DNA from: Sediminibacterium sp. | GTDB lineage: Bacteria > Bacteroidota > Bacteroidia > Chitinophagales > Chitinophagaceae | Reading direction: 5' to 3' | Length of the DNA stretch: 64,000 nucleotides | NCBI GenBank assembly: GCA_017537025.1 | Contig: JAFWCB010000005.1 | Coordinates: 310,001 to 374,000, forward strand | Shown here: positions 8,925 through 17,774 of the stretch, in pieces | How the letters are laid out: each line of letters opens with the position of its first letter | Numbering within the stretch: the first letter of the stretch is position 1 | The notes under the pieces: model-generated | Database searches by the model: none | Seen by the model: only the letters and a program-made list of their open reading frames with translations | What the model was told of the DNA's origin: nothing | Translations under genes and position numbers: made by a program

Positions 8925-10295
8925 ATGAATAATTGGAAAATATTTCAAGAACAACATAAAGATCGTTTTTTAGAAGAATTATTGGCATTATTACGTATTC
9001 CCAGTGTAAGTGCCCGATCTGAGCATAAGCCAGATATGCAGGCATGCGCCGAAGCAGTAAAAACAAGACTGGAAGAAGCAGGTGCAACAATTGTTACAAT
9101 TTATCAAACCGACGGTCACCCTATTGTTTATGCCGAAAAAATAATTGACCCTTCAAAACCAACAGTGTTAGTGTACGGCCATTATGATGTGCAACCTGCT
9201 GATCCTCTAGAATTATGGCATAGCGGGCCTTTTGAACCCTTACTAAAAGATGGAAAAATATTTGCAAGGGGTGCCTGCGATGATAAAGGTCAGTTTTATA
9301 TGCATGTAAAAGCATTGGAAACTTTTACCAAAACAAATTCCCAACCAACGAATATTAAATTTTTAATTGAAGGAGAAGAAGAAATTGGAAGCCCTAATCT
9401 TGCCACATTCGTAAAGCATAATAAAGATTTATTAAAAGCTGATGTAATTCTTATTAGCGATACTTCTATGTTGAGTATGGAGAACCCTTCTATCGATACC
9501 GGTGTTCGTGGTCTAAGTTATATTGAAGTAGAAGTAACAGGTCCCAATCGCGACTTGCACAGCGGTGTATATGGCGGAGCGGTTGCGAACCCCATTACTA
9601 TGTTAGCCAAGATGATTGCTTCTTGTCATGATGAAAATAATCATATTACCATCCCCGGTTTTTATGATGATGTACTGGAAGCTACTACTGAAGAACGAGC
9701 TAAAATGGCTCAAGCACCTTTTGATGCTACTGAATATAAAAAAGACCTGGGTGTAACTGAATTGTGGGGAGAAAAAGGATACACCACCAACGAAAGAACA
9801 GGTATTCGTCCCACACTTGAAGTAAATGGTATTTGGGGTGGTTATACGGGTGAAGGTGCAAAAACTGTTTTACCATCTAAAGCCTTTGCAAAAATTTCTT
9901 GCCGCTTAGTGCCTAATCAATCTTCTGCTAAAATCACAGAAAAAATATTGAACTATTTCAAATCTATAGCCCCTGAAGGTGTAACGGTGAAGGCTGAAGA
10001 ACATCATGGAGGTGAGCCTTATCTTACACCCATAGATTCTATTGCGTATCGCGCAGCCGCTAAAGCCATCCGTACTACTTTTGGTAAAGATCCCATTCCC
10101 GTTCGTGGTGGAGGCAGTATCCCCATTTGTGCTTTATTTGAAAAAGAATTAGGGTTAAAAATTGTTTTCCTAGGATTTGGTTTAGATAGCGATAACTTAC
10201 ATAGCCCGAATGAAAAATATAATATTGAGAATTTTTATAAGGGTATTGAAACAATTCCTTATTTCCACCAATATTTTGCTGAAATGAATGCCTAA
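8925..10295 (+). CDS. M20-family metallodipeptidase
   Basis: This is a zinc-dependent exopeptidase of the M20/M25/M40 family, probably cleaving dipeptides or small peptides in the cytoplasm. Metal-binding and catalytic motifs are visible: VYGHYDVQPAD (His, then catalytic Asp), ARGACDDKGQ (bridging Asp), LIEGEEEIGSPN (catalytic Glu and a Glu ligand) and a late HSPNEKY. A lid/dimerisation domain lies in the middle (DLHSGVYGGAVANPITML). No signal peptide is seen. The ATG at 8925 is preferred over an in-frame TTG three codons upstream. Its TAA stop overlaps the ATG of the S4 gene by one base, so the two are coupled. Confidence 0.92.
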   Translation: MNNWKIFQEQHKDRFLEELLALLRIPSVSARSEHKPDMQACAEAVKTRLEEAGATIVTIYQTDGHPIVYAEKIIDPSKPTVLVYGHYDVQPADPLELWHSGPFEPLLKDGKIFARGACDDKGQFYMHVKALETFTKTNSQPTNIKFLIEGEEEIGSPNLATFVKHNKDLLKADVILISDTSMLSMENPSIDTGVRGLSYIEVEVTGPNRDLHSGVYGGAVANPITMLAKMIASCHDENNHITIPGFYDDVLEATTEERAKMAQAPFDATEYKKDLGVTELWGEKGYTTNERTGIRPTLEVNGIWGGYTGEGAKTVLPSKAFAKISCRLVPNQSSAKITEKILNYFKSIAPEGVTVKAEEHHGGEPYLTPIDSIAYRAAAKAIRTTFGKDPIPVRGGGSIPICALFEKELGLKIVFLGFGLDSDNLHSPNEKYNIENFYKGIETIPYFHQYFAEMNA

Positions 10296-10684
10296 TGGAA
10301 ACAGCAAAAATCAAAATTCGAATCGATAAATATCTCTGGGCTATTCGCTTATTCAAAACCAGAACCTTAGCAACAGAAGCCTGTGATAAAGGGAAAGTAA
10401 AATGGAATGGAGCAGCCGTAAAAGCAGCTAAAACTGTTCATATTGGTGAAGAATATGAAGTAAAAACGGAAGCTAAAAAATGGGTTATAAAAGTAGCAGG
10501 ACTATTAGATACGAGGGTACAATATAGTGAAGCAATAAAATACTATATAGATATTACACCCGAAGAGGAATTAGACAGGATAAAATTTGTAGCTGCCAGT
10601 TTTCATACGGGTAAACGATTGAGTAAGCAAGGCCGACCTACAAAAAAAGATTTACGCGATTTAAAAGATTTTTTAGAAGATTAA
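10295..10684 (+). CDS. S4-domain RNA-binding protein (Hsp15-like)
   Basis: This small basic protein of 129 aa has an N-terminal S4 domain (IRIDKYLWAIRLFKTRTLAT followed by KGKVKWNGAAVKAAKTVHIG), the RNA-binding module of ribosomal protein S4 and Hsp15. Hsp15 rescues stalled 50S subunits carrying peptidyl-tRNA; this homologue may act similarly. The C-terminal part (SFHTGKRLSKQGRPTKKDLR) is highly basic. It is coupled to the upstream peptidase by a TAATG overlap and followed with no gap by trmD, so it sits in a translation-related operon. Confidence 0.85.
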   Translation: METAKIKIRIDKYLWAIRLFKTRTLATEACDKGKVKWNGAAVKAAKTVHIGEEYEVKTEAKKWVIKVAGLLDTRVQYSEAIKYYIDITPEEELDRIKFVAASFHTGKRLSKQGRPTKKDLRDLKDFLED

Positions 10685-11368
10685 ATGAAAATAGACATCC
10701 TTACTGTTGTTCCCGGCTTATTGGAAAGCCCCTTTTCGCATAGTATTATGAAACGTGCGCAGGAGAAAGGTTTGCTTCATGTACGGGTGCATAATTTACG
10801 GCAGTGGGCTATCAATAAACAAGCTCAGGTGGACGATTACCAATATGGCGGTGGAGCGGGCATGGTTTTAATGTGTGAGCCTTTAGCTCATGCTATCGAA
10901 AGTTTACAGGCAACTACAATATATGACGCCATCATTTATATGACACCGGATGGCAAAACACTAAATCAACAAACAGCAAATCAACTTTCTTTACAAGAAA
11001 ACTTACTGATTATTTGTGGGCATTATAAAGGAATAGATGAGCGCATCCGGCAACGCTTTATTACGCATGAAATATCGATTGGCGATTATGTACTTAGTGG
11101 CGGTGAATTAGCTGCAGCGGTATTGGTTGACGCTATTGGCCGATTATTACCCGGCGTATTAAATGATGAAACATCTGCACTAACCGACTCTTTTCAAGAT
11201 AACCTATTGGCACCGCCCGTTTATACCCGCCCTGCTGATTTTAGGGGAGATAAAGTACCCGATATCCTTCTACAAGGCGACCCTAAAAAAGTAGAAGAAT
11301 GGCGTTACGAACAATCGCTGGAGCGTACTAGAATACGTCGTCCCGATCTTTTAAAAGGCGAAGAATAG
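10685..11368 (+). CDS. trmD: tRNA (guanine37-N1)-methyltransferase TrmD
   Basis: It methylates G37 of tRNAs next to the anticodon using S-adenosylmethionine, which prevents +1 frameshifting. The trefoil-knot SPOUT signatures are clear: MKIDILTVVPGLLESPF at the start, YGGGAGMVLMCEP, ICGHYKGIDERI, and EISIGDYVLSGGELAAAVLV with GRLLPGVL. The 227-aa length is normal. In many bacteria trmD sits in rpsP-rimM-trmD-rplS; here it follows an S4 protein instead, while rpsP and rplS lie elsewhere in the same 64 kb. Confidence 0.97.
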   Translation: MKIDILTVVPGLLESPFSHSIMKRAQEKGLLHVRVHNLRQWAINKQAQVDDYQYGGGAGMVLMCEPLAHAIESLQATTIYDAIIYMTPDGKTLNQQTANQLSLQENLLIICGHYKGIDERIRQRFITHEISIGDYVLSGGELAAAVLVDAIGRLLPGVLNDETSALTDSFQDNLLAPPVYTRPADFRGDKVPDILLQGDPKKVEEWRYEQSLERTRIRRPDLLKGEE

Positions 11369-11442
11369 CATCTATCCTAATTTCTCACCACTCCTCCTTT
11401 TTTAACATCCTTAGCCTCATAATAAGCGCCAACTTCACTGCT

Positions 11443-13659
11443 ATGCGCCTGATAGCCTTTTTGTTTATACTACTTTTTTCCATTGAAAGTTTTACCCAAG
11501 AAAGAAATGGGGAAGCTTTTCAGAAAGACTATCAAATTCACATAAGTAAAGCCTCAGCAAGCATAAAAATTGACGGGGAATTAGACGAACCCGACTGGCA
11601 AAAAGCGCAAATGATATCTAATTTTTGGCAAAAATATCCTGACGATAAAAATAAAGCTAAAAATAAAACTGAAGTACGCACACTATACGACGATAAGTAT
11701 TTATACATTTCATTTAAAGCCTATGATAGTGGTAAAGCATTTATCCAAAGCCTTAAGAGAGATTTTGGGCACGATGGGAATGATTGTGTTGCTATTATTC
11801 TCGATCCCATCAATACACGTAATAATGGATTTTTCTTTGTAGTAAATGCATATAATGCACAAAGTGATGATCAACTAAATTCTTCAGGTGGAGGTGCCAG
11901 TTTTAGTTGGGACCAAACCTGGTACTCTGCCACAAAAAGATCTGAAGGCTACTGGACTGCTGAAATTGCCATCCCTTTTAAATCGATTCGTTATAACGCC
12001 GATAAAAAAAATTGGGGTATTAATTTTTTAAGAGTCAATACAAAAATTAATTCCTACGATACTTGGACAAACGTACCGGTAAATTTTAGATCATATGATA
12101 TCGGATATACCGGTTCTTTAATTTGGGACGAACCACCTCCAAAGCCAGGTAGCAATACGGTTTTGGTTCCTTATATAACATCTGAACTAAATCAACCTGC
12201 AGGCGGTAATTCGTCGCCGGAATTAAAACCCAATGCAGGTTTCGATGCAAAGATTGGATTAACCTCCTCCCTTAATTTAGACCTTACTACAAACCCAGAT
12301 TTTTCTCAAATTGAAGTTGACAGACAAGTAACTAATCTTACCCGTTTTAATATCTTCTTCCCGGAAAGAAGAACTTTTTTTCTGGAGAATTCCGATTTGT
12401 TTTCAGGATATGGGATTGACCCGATTCGCCCATTTTATTCCAGAACAATAGGGCTTGATAAAAATGGAAACCGAATACCTATTTTATTTGGCGCTCGTAT
12501 TACTGGCAATATTGCTAAAACAACGCGCATTGGTTTTATGAATATGCAAACAGGAAGACAAGGAGATTATTCCCCGGAAAACTATACAGCTGCCTCAGTA
12601 GATCAAAGAATATTTAAAAGATCTGTTATAAAAGGTTATTTTTTAAATAGACAGAACTTCATTTCCGACGCAGAAAAAAAAGCCAATCCACTAAGCCAGT
12701 ACGGCAGAAATGCCGGGGTGGAATTTAATTATTCCAACTTAGCCGGAACCTGGCAAACTTGGGTAACCTATCATCATTCATTTAAACCTACTATTAGCGA
12801 TAAAGATAATTATATAAGTACCGGGCTGTCTCATAATAGTAGAAACCTAAATTTTGTACTCGATCTAACTTCACTAGGTACCAATTACTATGCAGATATG
12901 GGTTTTATTCAGCGAATTGAAAACTATGATGCACTTAGAGATACTACTATTCGTGTAGGCTTTAAGCATATATATACAAATATTGCTTATAAAATAATTC
13001 CTACCAAGGGAGCCATAATAGGTTATAATATTCAAGGTGAAAATTATATCGTTTTTAATCCCGATGGCAGCTTCAACGAGCGTAATAGTAATATCAACCT
13101 AAATATTCAGTTTAGGAATACGGCTAACTTAAATATTGGTACATCTCAGAATGAAGTTCAGTTGTTATACCCAATATCCTTTACAGGTAAAACACCTTTA
13201 CCTATAGGAGCTTATCATTATAGCAACGCATTTGTTAACTATAGATCTGATTTTAGGAAGCCATTCAGTTATTTTGGAAATATCGGTTTGGGTAGCTTTT
13301 ATAATGGTTATAATCAATCCTTATCAACCGGTTTTACAATAAGAAAAATACCACATCTTAATCTCGACTTCTCTTTTCAATATAACAATCTTGTATTCCC
13401 GGAATCATATGGAACTGCTGAATTATTTTTAATAGCACAGCGAACAGAAATAAACTTCTCTACCAAAATTTTCTGGACAACCTTTCTACAATACAATACA
13501 CAAAGGAACAATCTTAATATAAACAGCCGTCTTCAATATCGATTCAAACCAATGAGCGACCTATTTTTAGTTTATACCGATAATTATTTTACCGATCCTT
13601 TATTTAAAAGTAGGAGTCGCGCATTGGTGTTCAAATTAAATTATTGGCTCAACCTATAA
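11443..13659 (+). CDS. exported CBM9-like/DUF5916 outer-membrane protein
   Basis: This 738-aa protein has a signal peptide (MRLIAFLFILLFSIESFT) and an N-terminal CBM9-like beta-sandwich (IKIDGELDEPDWQKA ... DKYLYISFKAYD), typical of the DUF5916 family. After it come the family-typical FNIFFPERRTFFLENSDLF segment and a long region of alternating hydrophobic strands that looks like an outer-membrane beta-barrel, ending in an aromatic residue pattern (LVFKLNYWLNL). The family is widespread in Bacteroidota; the substrate is unknown, though CBM9 domains bind carbohydrate ends in xylanases. It converges on the Asp-box gene with a 6-bp overlap. Confidence 0.85.
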   Translation: MRLIAFLFILLFSIESFTQERNGEAFQKDYQIHISKASASIKIDGELDEPDWQKAQMISNFWQKYPDDKNKAKNKTEVRTLYDDKYLYISFKAYDSGKAFIQSLKRDFGHDGNDCVAIILDPINTRNNGFFFVVNAYNAQSDDQLNSSGGGASFSWDQTWYSATKRSEGYWTAEIAIPFKSIRYNADKKNWGINFLRVNTKINSYDTWTNVPVNFRSYDIGYTGSLIWDEPPPKPGSNTVLVPYITSELNQPAGGNSSPELKPNAGFDAKIGLTSSLNLDLTTNPDFSQIEVDRQVTNLTRFNIFFPERRTFFLENSDLFSGYGIDPIRPFYSRTIGLDKNGNRIPILFGARITGNIAKTTRIGFMNMQTGRQGDYSPENYTAASVDQRIFKRSVIKGYFLNRQNFISDAEKKANPLSQYGRNAGVEFNYSNLAGTWQTWVTYHHSFKPTISDKDNYISTGLSHNSRNLNFVLDLTSLGTNYYADMGFIQRIENYDALRDTTIRVGFKHIYTNIAYKIIPTKGAIIGYNIQGENYIVFNPDGSFNERNSNINLNIQFRNTANLNIGTSQNEVQLLYPISFTGKTPLPIGAYHYSNAFVNYRSDFRKPFSYFGNIGLGSFYNGYNQSLSTGFTIRKIPHLNLDFSFQYNNLVFPESYGTAELFLIAQRTEINFSTKIFWTTFLQYNTQRNNLNINSRLQYRFKPMSDLFLVYTDNYFTDPLFKSRSRALVFKLNYWLNL

Positions 13660-16600
13660 ACTTGGTTTAATACCTATTACAGGTATCTGTTTATCATTGA
13701 TCAATTTATTTAATTGCTTCAATTCATTACCCATTACCGATTGAAGTTTGTTTAACTGAATATCTGCTTGGCCTGCTAAATCGGCAAATGCATCAATAGC
13801 TTGCTTTGTAGGTGGGTTTTGTCCGCTTGCAGCCACTCCCCACAGACCGGCTATTTTATCGTTCAACCGAATGGGGAAATTGAGTACATCTTGTCCACTT
13901 TTAGATTTTGTTTGATATAAGGCCTCTTCAACAGCTGTAATTTGCTTTACAATAGAATCACTCATCAGTTTAATCTCCTTATTCGCCTTACTATCAATTC
14001 TTCCATTCAAATCGTTAATCTGTGTTCTAACAGTTCTAATATTTCGAATGGCTTTTTGTATATCATTAAACTTATCACGTACTTGTAATAAGAAGTTAAC
14101 TTGAGCTTCATAATCAGCATCGGTCATTTTATAGGTTGGGTCTGCCTTAACAACAAATGGTACATCTAATGAATCAGTATTATACTTTACACGAGCTTTA
14201 TATGTACCCGGTGCAATTTTTACAGTTCCAACCCCTCCATTCCAAAGAATCATGCCATCAATTCTTTCTCCCGGTGCATGATTCATATCCCACACAAATT
14301 GATTCATCCCTTCATTAATATCTAATTTATCAGCCGCTTCGCGGGAAGAGGTACTAAATGTTTTCAAAGGCTTTTGTTGCTTATCAAATATCGTGATACT
14401 ACATTTACTGCTATCTGTAACTCCTTTTAAATAGTAATTTACTACTAACCCAAGAGGAGGATTCTCACCTGTATTAGGCTCTACAGTAGCCCCGCCTCTT
14501 CTTCCTCTTCTCCCGCCACCGCCATCTAACCGGTAGGTATCATTCACGGGGAATACATGTAAATTCTTCGACAAAATAGCAGCACTTCTTTGTTGAATGA
14601 TAGTAAGATCATCGATCACCCAAAAAGCGCGACCCTGCGTTGCTACTATCAGGTCATTGTTTTTAATCGTAATGTCGGTAATTGGCACTACCGGTAAATT
14701 TAATTGAAAAGACTGCCAGCTGGCACCATCATCATAACTTATATACATGCCATATTCAGTACCCGCATATAATAGACCTGCTCTTTTTTTATCGGCTCTT
14801 ATAGCTCTTGTGAAATGCATGGCAGGAATACCTGTTACAATTTTTTTCCAAGTTTTACCATAATCTTCTGTTTTAAATAAGTAGGGTGCAAAATCATCTA
14901 ACTTATATTTTGTTCCGGCAAAATAAGCAGTGCCTTTTTTAAAAGGATCCGTATCAACACAATTCCACATCATCCATTTACCGGCATCAGGTGGTGTTAC
15001 GTTCTCCCAGTTTTTACCGCCATCTTTACTTACATGTATCAATCCATCATCGCTGCCCGTCCATAACACATCTTTTTCCAATTCCGACTCTGTAGCCGTG
15101 AAAATGGTACAATAATACTCAACCGATGTATTGTCTTTAGTAATAGGTCCACCACTAGATGCTTGTTTAGATTTATCATTTGTAGTTAGATCACCTCCTA
15201 ATGTTTCCCAACTTTGTCCTTCGTTCTCTGTCACAAATAAATGATTACCCCCTGCATATAACCGCTTAGGATTATGCGGTGAAAAGAAGAAAGGAAAATT
15301 CCATTGAAAGCGATATTTCTGTACATCGGCACCGGCTCCCATAGGGTTATCGGGCCAAACATTAATAGCGCGCGATTCACCTGTTCGATGATCCCTTCTT
15401 TCTAATAAGCCTCCATAATTACCTCCGTATACGATTTCAGGATTTGCCGGATCGGCTATCACATAACCACTTTCTGCACCGGCGGTAACTTCCCAATCGC
15501 GCTCGGTAATACTTGAACCCGTTGTTCTACTTTTAATTCGAACAGTGGTATTATCCTGCTGTGCTCCATAAATTCTATAAGGCACAGCATTATCTGTAGA
15601 AACTCTATAAAATTGTGCAGTAGGCTGGTTATTCAGCGTGCTCCAATTTCTACCTGCATCAAAGCTTATTTGGGCACCGCCATCATCGGCAACGATCATT
15701 CTATTTCCATCTTCCGGGTCTATCCATAAATCGTGATGATCCCCATGCGGAGGAGGGGTGTTTGAAAATTGAAAAGTATAACCACCATCTCTGCTCACCA
15801 TAAATTGAACATTCGGACAATACACCAGGTTTTCATTTTTAGGATCTACAAAAACTTTGGTGTAGTACCACGCACGCTGACGAATATTATTATCACTCGA
15901 AGTGAGCGTCCAGGTTTCACCGCCATCATTACTCATATACAATCCGCCATCTTTATTTTCGATGAGTGCATATACTTTATCGGTATTAGAAGGTGCAACT
16001 GCAACACCAACTATTCCCCAAATACCTTTTGGTAACCCTTTTTTGGTAGAAATAGAAGTCCAGGTTTCACCCCCATCTACACTTTTATACATCCCACTTC
16101 CATCACCACCGCTTTCCATACTATAAGGTGTTCTTATAACACGCCACATACCTGCATAAAAAACAGATGGGTTTCCCGGCTCCATCACTAAATCGGAGCA
16201 GCCTGTTTGGTTATTGATATATAAAGTTTTCTTCCAGGTTTTACCACCGTCGGTAGTTTTATAAATACCTCTTTCTTCATTAGGTCCAAATAAATGCCCC
16301 ATCACCGCAACCCATACCGTATTAGGATCACGAGGATGAATAACAATACGAATGATATGGCGACCATCTTTTAATCCAATATTACGCCATGTTCTACCCG
16401 CGTCGTCGCTACGCCACATACCACCTAATCCTTCAGCCACATTACCGCGCATACTGTTTTCACCTTCTCCAACATATACTACCGATTCATCGCTAGGAGC
16501 AACAGCAACTGCACCTATTGTTCCACCAAAATATTTATCAGAAATATTTTTCCAGTTATTTCCACCATCCACTGTTTTCCATACACCACCACCTGTTGCA

Positions 16601-16818
16601 CCAAAATAAAAAGTGGTTTTACTTTTATAGCTACCGGTAACGGCAGCACTTCTACCGCCCCGGAAAGGACCAATAGATCTGTACTTTACTTTTGATAATA
16701 GTGCGGCATCCGACACTTCCTCTTTAACAGGTGCAGGAACGTTTTTTTTGTTTTTGGCATTTTGTGCGAGGCCTACAAAGCAAAGCAAACATGCTGTAGC
16801 AGTTAGTATTTTTCTCAT
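13654..16818 (-). CDS. secreted Asp-box (VPS10/sortilin-like) beta-propeller protein
   Basis: This is a large exported protein (1054 aa from the ATG at 16818) with a signal peptide (MRKILTATACLLCFVGLAQ). I count about eleven Asp-box (BNR) motifs of the pattern S/T-x-D-x-G-x-T-W in the first ~700 residues, for example TVDGGNNWKN, TTDGGKTWKK, SVDGGETWTS, SKDGGKNWEN and SYDDGASWQS. They imply one or two beta-propellers like those of VPS10/sortilin and sialidases. The last ~250 residues form a helical region with heptad-like character. Annotations as 'glycosyl hydrolase' are common for this family, but no catalytic set is evident, so it may be a binding protein. The upstream TTG start is less likely than the ATG. 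Confidence 0.85.
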   Translation of the reverse strand: MRKILTATACLLCFVGLAQNAKNKKNVPAPVKEEVSDAALLSKVKYRSIGPFRGGRSAAVTGSYKSKTTFYFGATGGGVWKTVDGGNNWKNISDKYFGGTIGAVAVAPSDESVVYVGEGENSMRGNVAEGLGGMWRSDDAGRTWRNIGLKDGRHIIRIVIHPRDPNTVWVAVMGHLFGPNEERGIYKTTDGGKTWKKTLYINNQTGCSDLVMEPGNPSVFYAGMWRVIRTPYSMESGGDGSGMYKSVDGGETWTSISTKKGLPKGIWGIVGVAVAPSNTDKVYALIENKDGGLYMSNDGGETWTLTSSDNNIRQRAWYYTKVFVDPKNENLVYCPNVQFMVSRDGGYTFQFSNTPPPHGDHHDLWIDPEDGNRMIVADDGGAQISFDAGRNWSTLNNQPTAQFYRVSTDNAVPYRIYGAQQDNTTVRIKSRTTGSSITERDWEVTAGAESGYVIADPANPEIVYGGNYGGLLERRDHRTGESRAINVWPDNPMGAGADVQKYRFQWNFPFFFSPHNPKRLYAGGNHLFVTENEGQSWETLGGDLTTNDKSKQASSGGPITKDNTSVEYYCTIFTATESELEKDVLWTGSDDGLIHVSKDGGKNWENVTPPDAGKWMMWNCVDTDPFKKGTAYFAGTKYKLDDFAPYLFKTEDYGKTWKKIVTGIPAMHFTRAIRADKKRAGLLYAGTEYGMYISYDDGASWQSFQLNLPVVPITDITIKNNDLIVATQGRAFWVIDDLTIIQQRSAAILSKNLHVFPVNDTYRLDGGGGRRGRRGGATVEPNTGENPPLGLVVNYYLKGVTDSSKCSITIFDKQQKPLKTFSTSSREAADKLDINEGMNQFVWDMNHAPGERIDGMILWNGGVGTVKIAPGTYKARVKYNTDSLDVPFVVKADPTYKMTDADYEAQVNFLLQVRDKFNDIQKAIRNIRTVRTQINDLNGRIDSKANKEIKLMSDSIVKQITAVEEALYQTKSKSGQDVLNFPIRLNDKIAGLWGVAASGQNPPTKQAIDAFADLAGQADIQLNKLQSVMGNELKQLNKLINDKQIPVIGIKPSL

Positions 16819-16884
16819 GATAAGCAAATTGGAGGGGTAAAATACTCATTCTGATTTGCTTCGCAAAAAAATTAGGATAAATGA

Positions 16885-17697
16885 TTAATTACCTGTTTTA
16901 TACCATTTACTATCTATGCCTTCATTTATTTTAATCGTGGTATTTTCAACAAGCGTTTCTACCGGACCAAGACTAATACTATAGGATGAGGGATATTGTA
17001 CACCATTTACCTGTTGGTAAGCCGAAAATATGAGTTCCGCTTTCATATCGCGTTTTACCCCACTACCAAACATTTTCATCATAGCACCAAATCCGGTAAG
17101 ATTAGCCGCCATCTCCCCTGTAGCTTCCATACGTTTTACCAGATGTGTATTATTATCGAAGCTGTACAATATGGTTTGCCCGGTTTTTAATGTAAGTTTC
17201 AATTTTGTACAAGCTTGCTTATTCACCTTTTCAGTTCCAGCTAATTCTATAGTATGCCCTTATGCTTGGTAATCTACCAAGTTCGCAAAAGCGCCGGCAC
17301 AATCCAGCTCATATTGTTGTGAAGTAAGTTCAGCAGCAGTAAGTTTTGTTAAGCTCGCAGCTGTTCCTGGCATATCACCAAAACCACGAACCGAGGGAAT
17401 AAATATATATCCTGCCGTATCTGTTATGAGTGTGTATGTATCGCCCATGCCCATAATACCTCCTAGTTGCCTGCGAAATAATTTATTTTTCTCTCTCACT
17501 TCAGTAACTGGTAATTCGATTGACTGTCCCATTACACCCAACTTAATAGTTCCCATTACTTCAATCTGCTTTATCGCATTTAGTTTTTCTTTACCACCCG
17601 CAGCAGTAATATATTGTGCAATCAGTTCGTCGGCGGTTTGGGCAGATAGGCTATGAGCAACTATAAAAGCCCATACTACACTTATGCATTTTTTCAT
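16885..17697 (-). pseudogene. LolA/outer-membrane lipoprotein-sorting-like gene interrupted by an in-frame TAA
   Basis: Two open segments (17263-17697 and 16885-17259) lie in exactly the same frame, separated only by TAA at 17260-17262. Reading through gives a single ~270-codon protein: signal peptide (ending SLSAQ), then QTADELIAQYITAAGGKEKL, a beta-rich middle, the junction NLVDYQA-stop-GHTIELAGTEKVN, and a C-terminal half with TKLKLTLKTGQTILYSFD. This is the layout of periplasmic proteins resembling LolA or outer-membrane lipoprotein-sorting proteins. The codon before decay was probably a sense codon one base from TAA, such as AAA. Both halves look otherwise intact, so this is a recent nonsense mutation, a sequencing error or a readthrough site. 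Confidence 0.8.
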
Positions 17698-17712
17698 ACA
17701 CGTATTTGAAAT

Positions 17713-17720
17713 TAAAGATA
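17713..17720 (-). promoter_or_regulatory. putative -7 element of the interrupted LolA-like gene
   Basis: The minus strand reads TATCTTTA, a variant of the -7 element recurring before several genes here, 15 nt upstream of the ATG at 17697. Confidence 0.4.
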
Positions 17721-17774
17721 CTATTCAAAAAATGATAACCATTTAGTTTCTGTAATTTAGATTTTTATTAGCTT

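Noticed and set aside
13654-16818. Type IX secretion C-terminal sorting domain on the Asp-box protein
   Set aside because: The last ~250 residues look helical and lack the short beta-rich sorting domain with the usual conserved motifs.
17260-17262. Selenocysteine or pyrrolysine recoding of the internal stop
   Set aside because: The codon is TAA, not TGA or TAG, and no recoding genes are visible.
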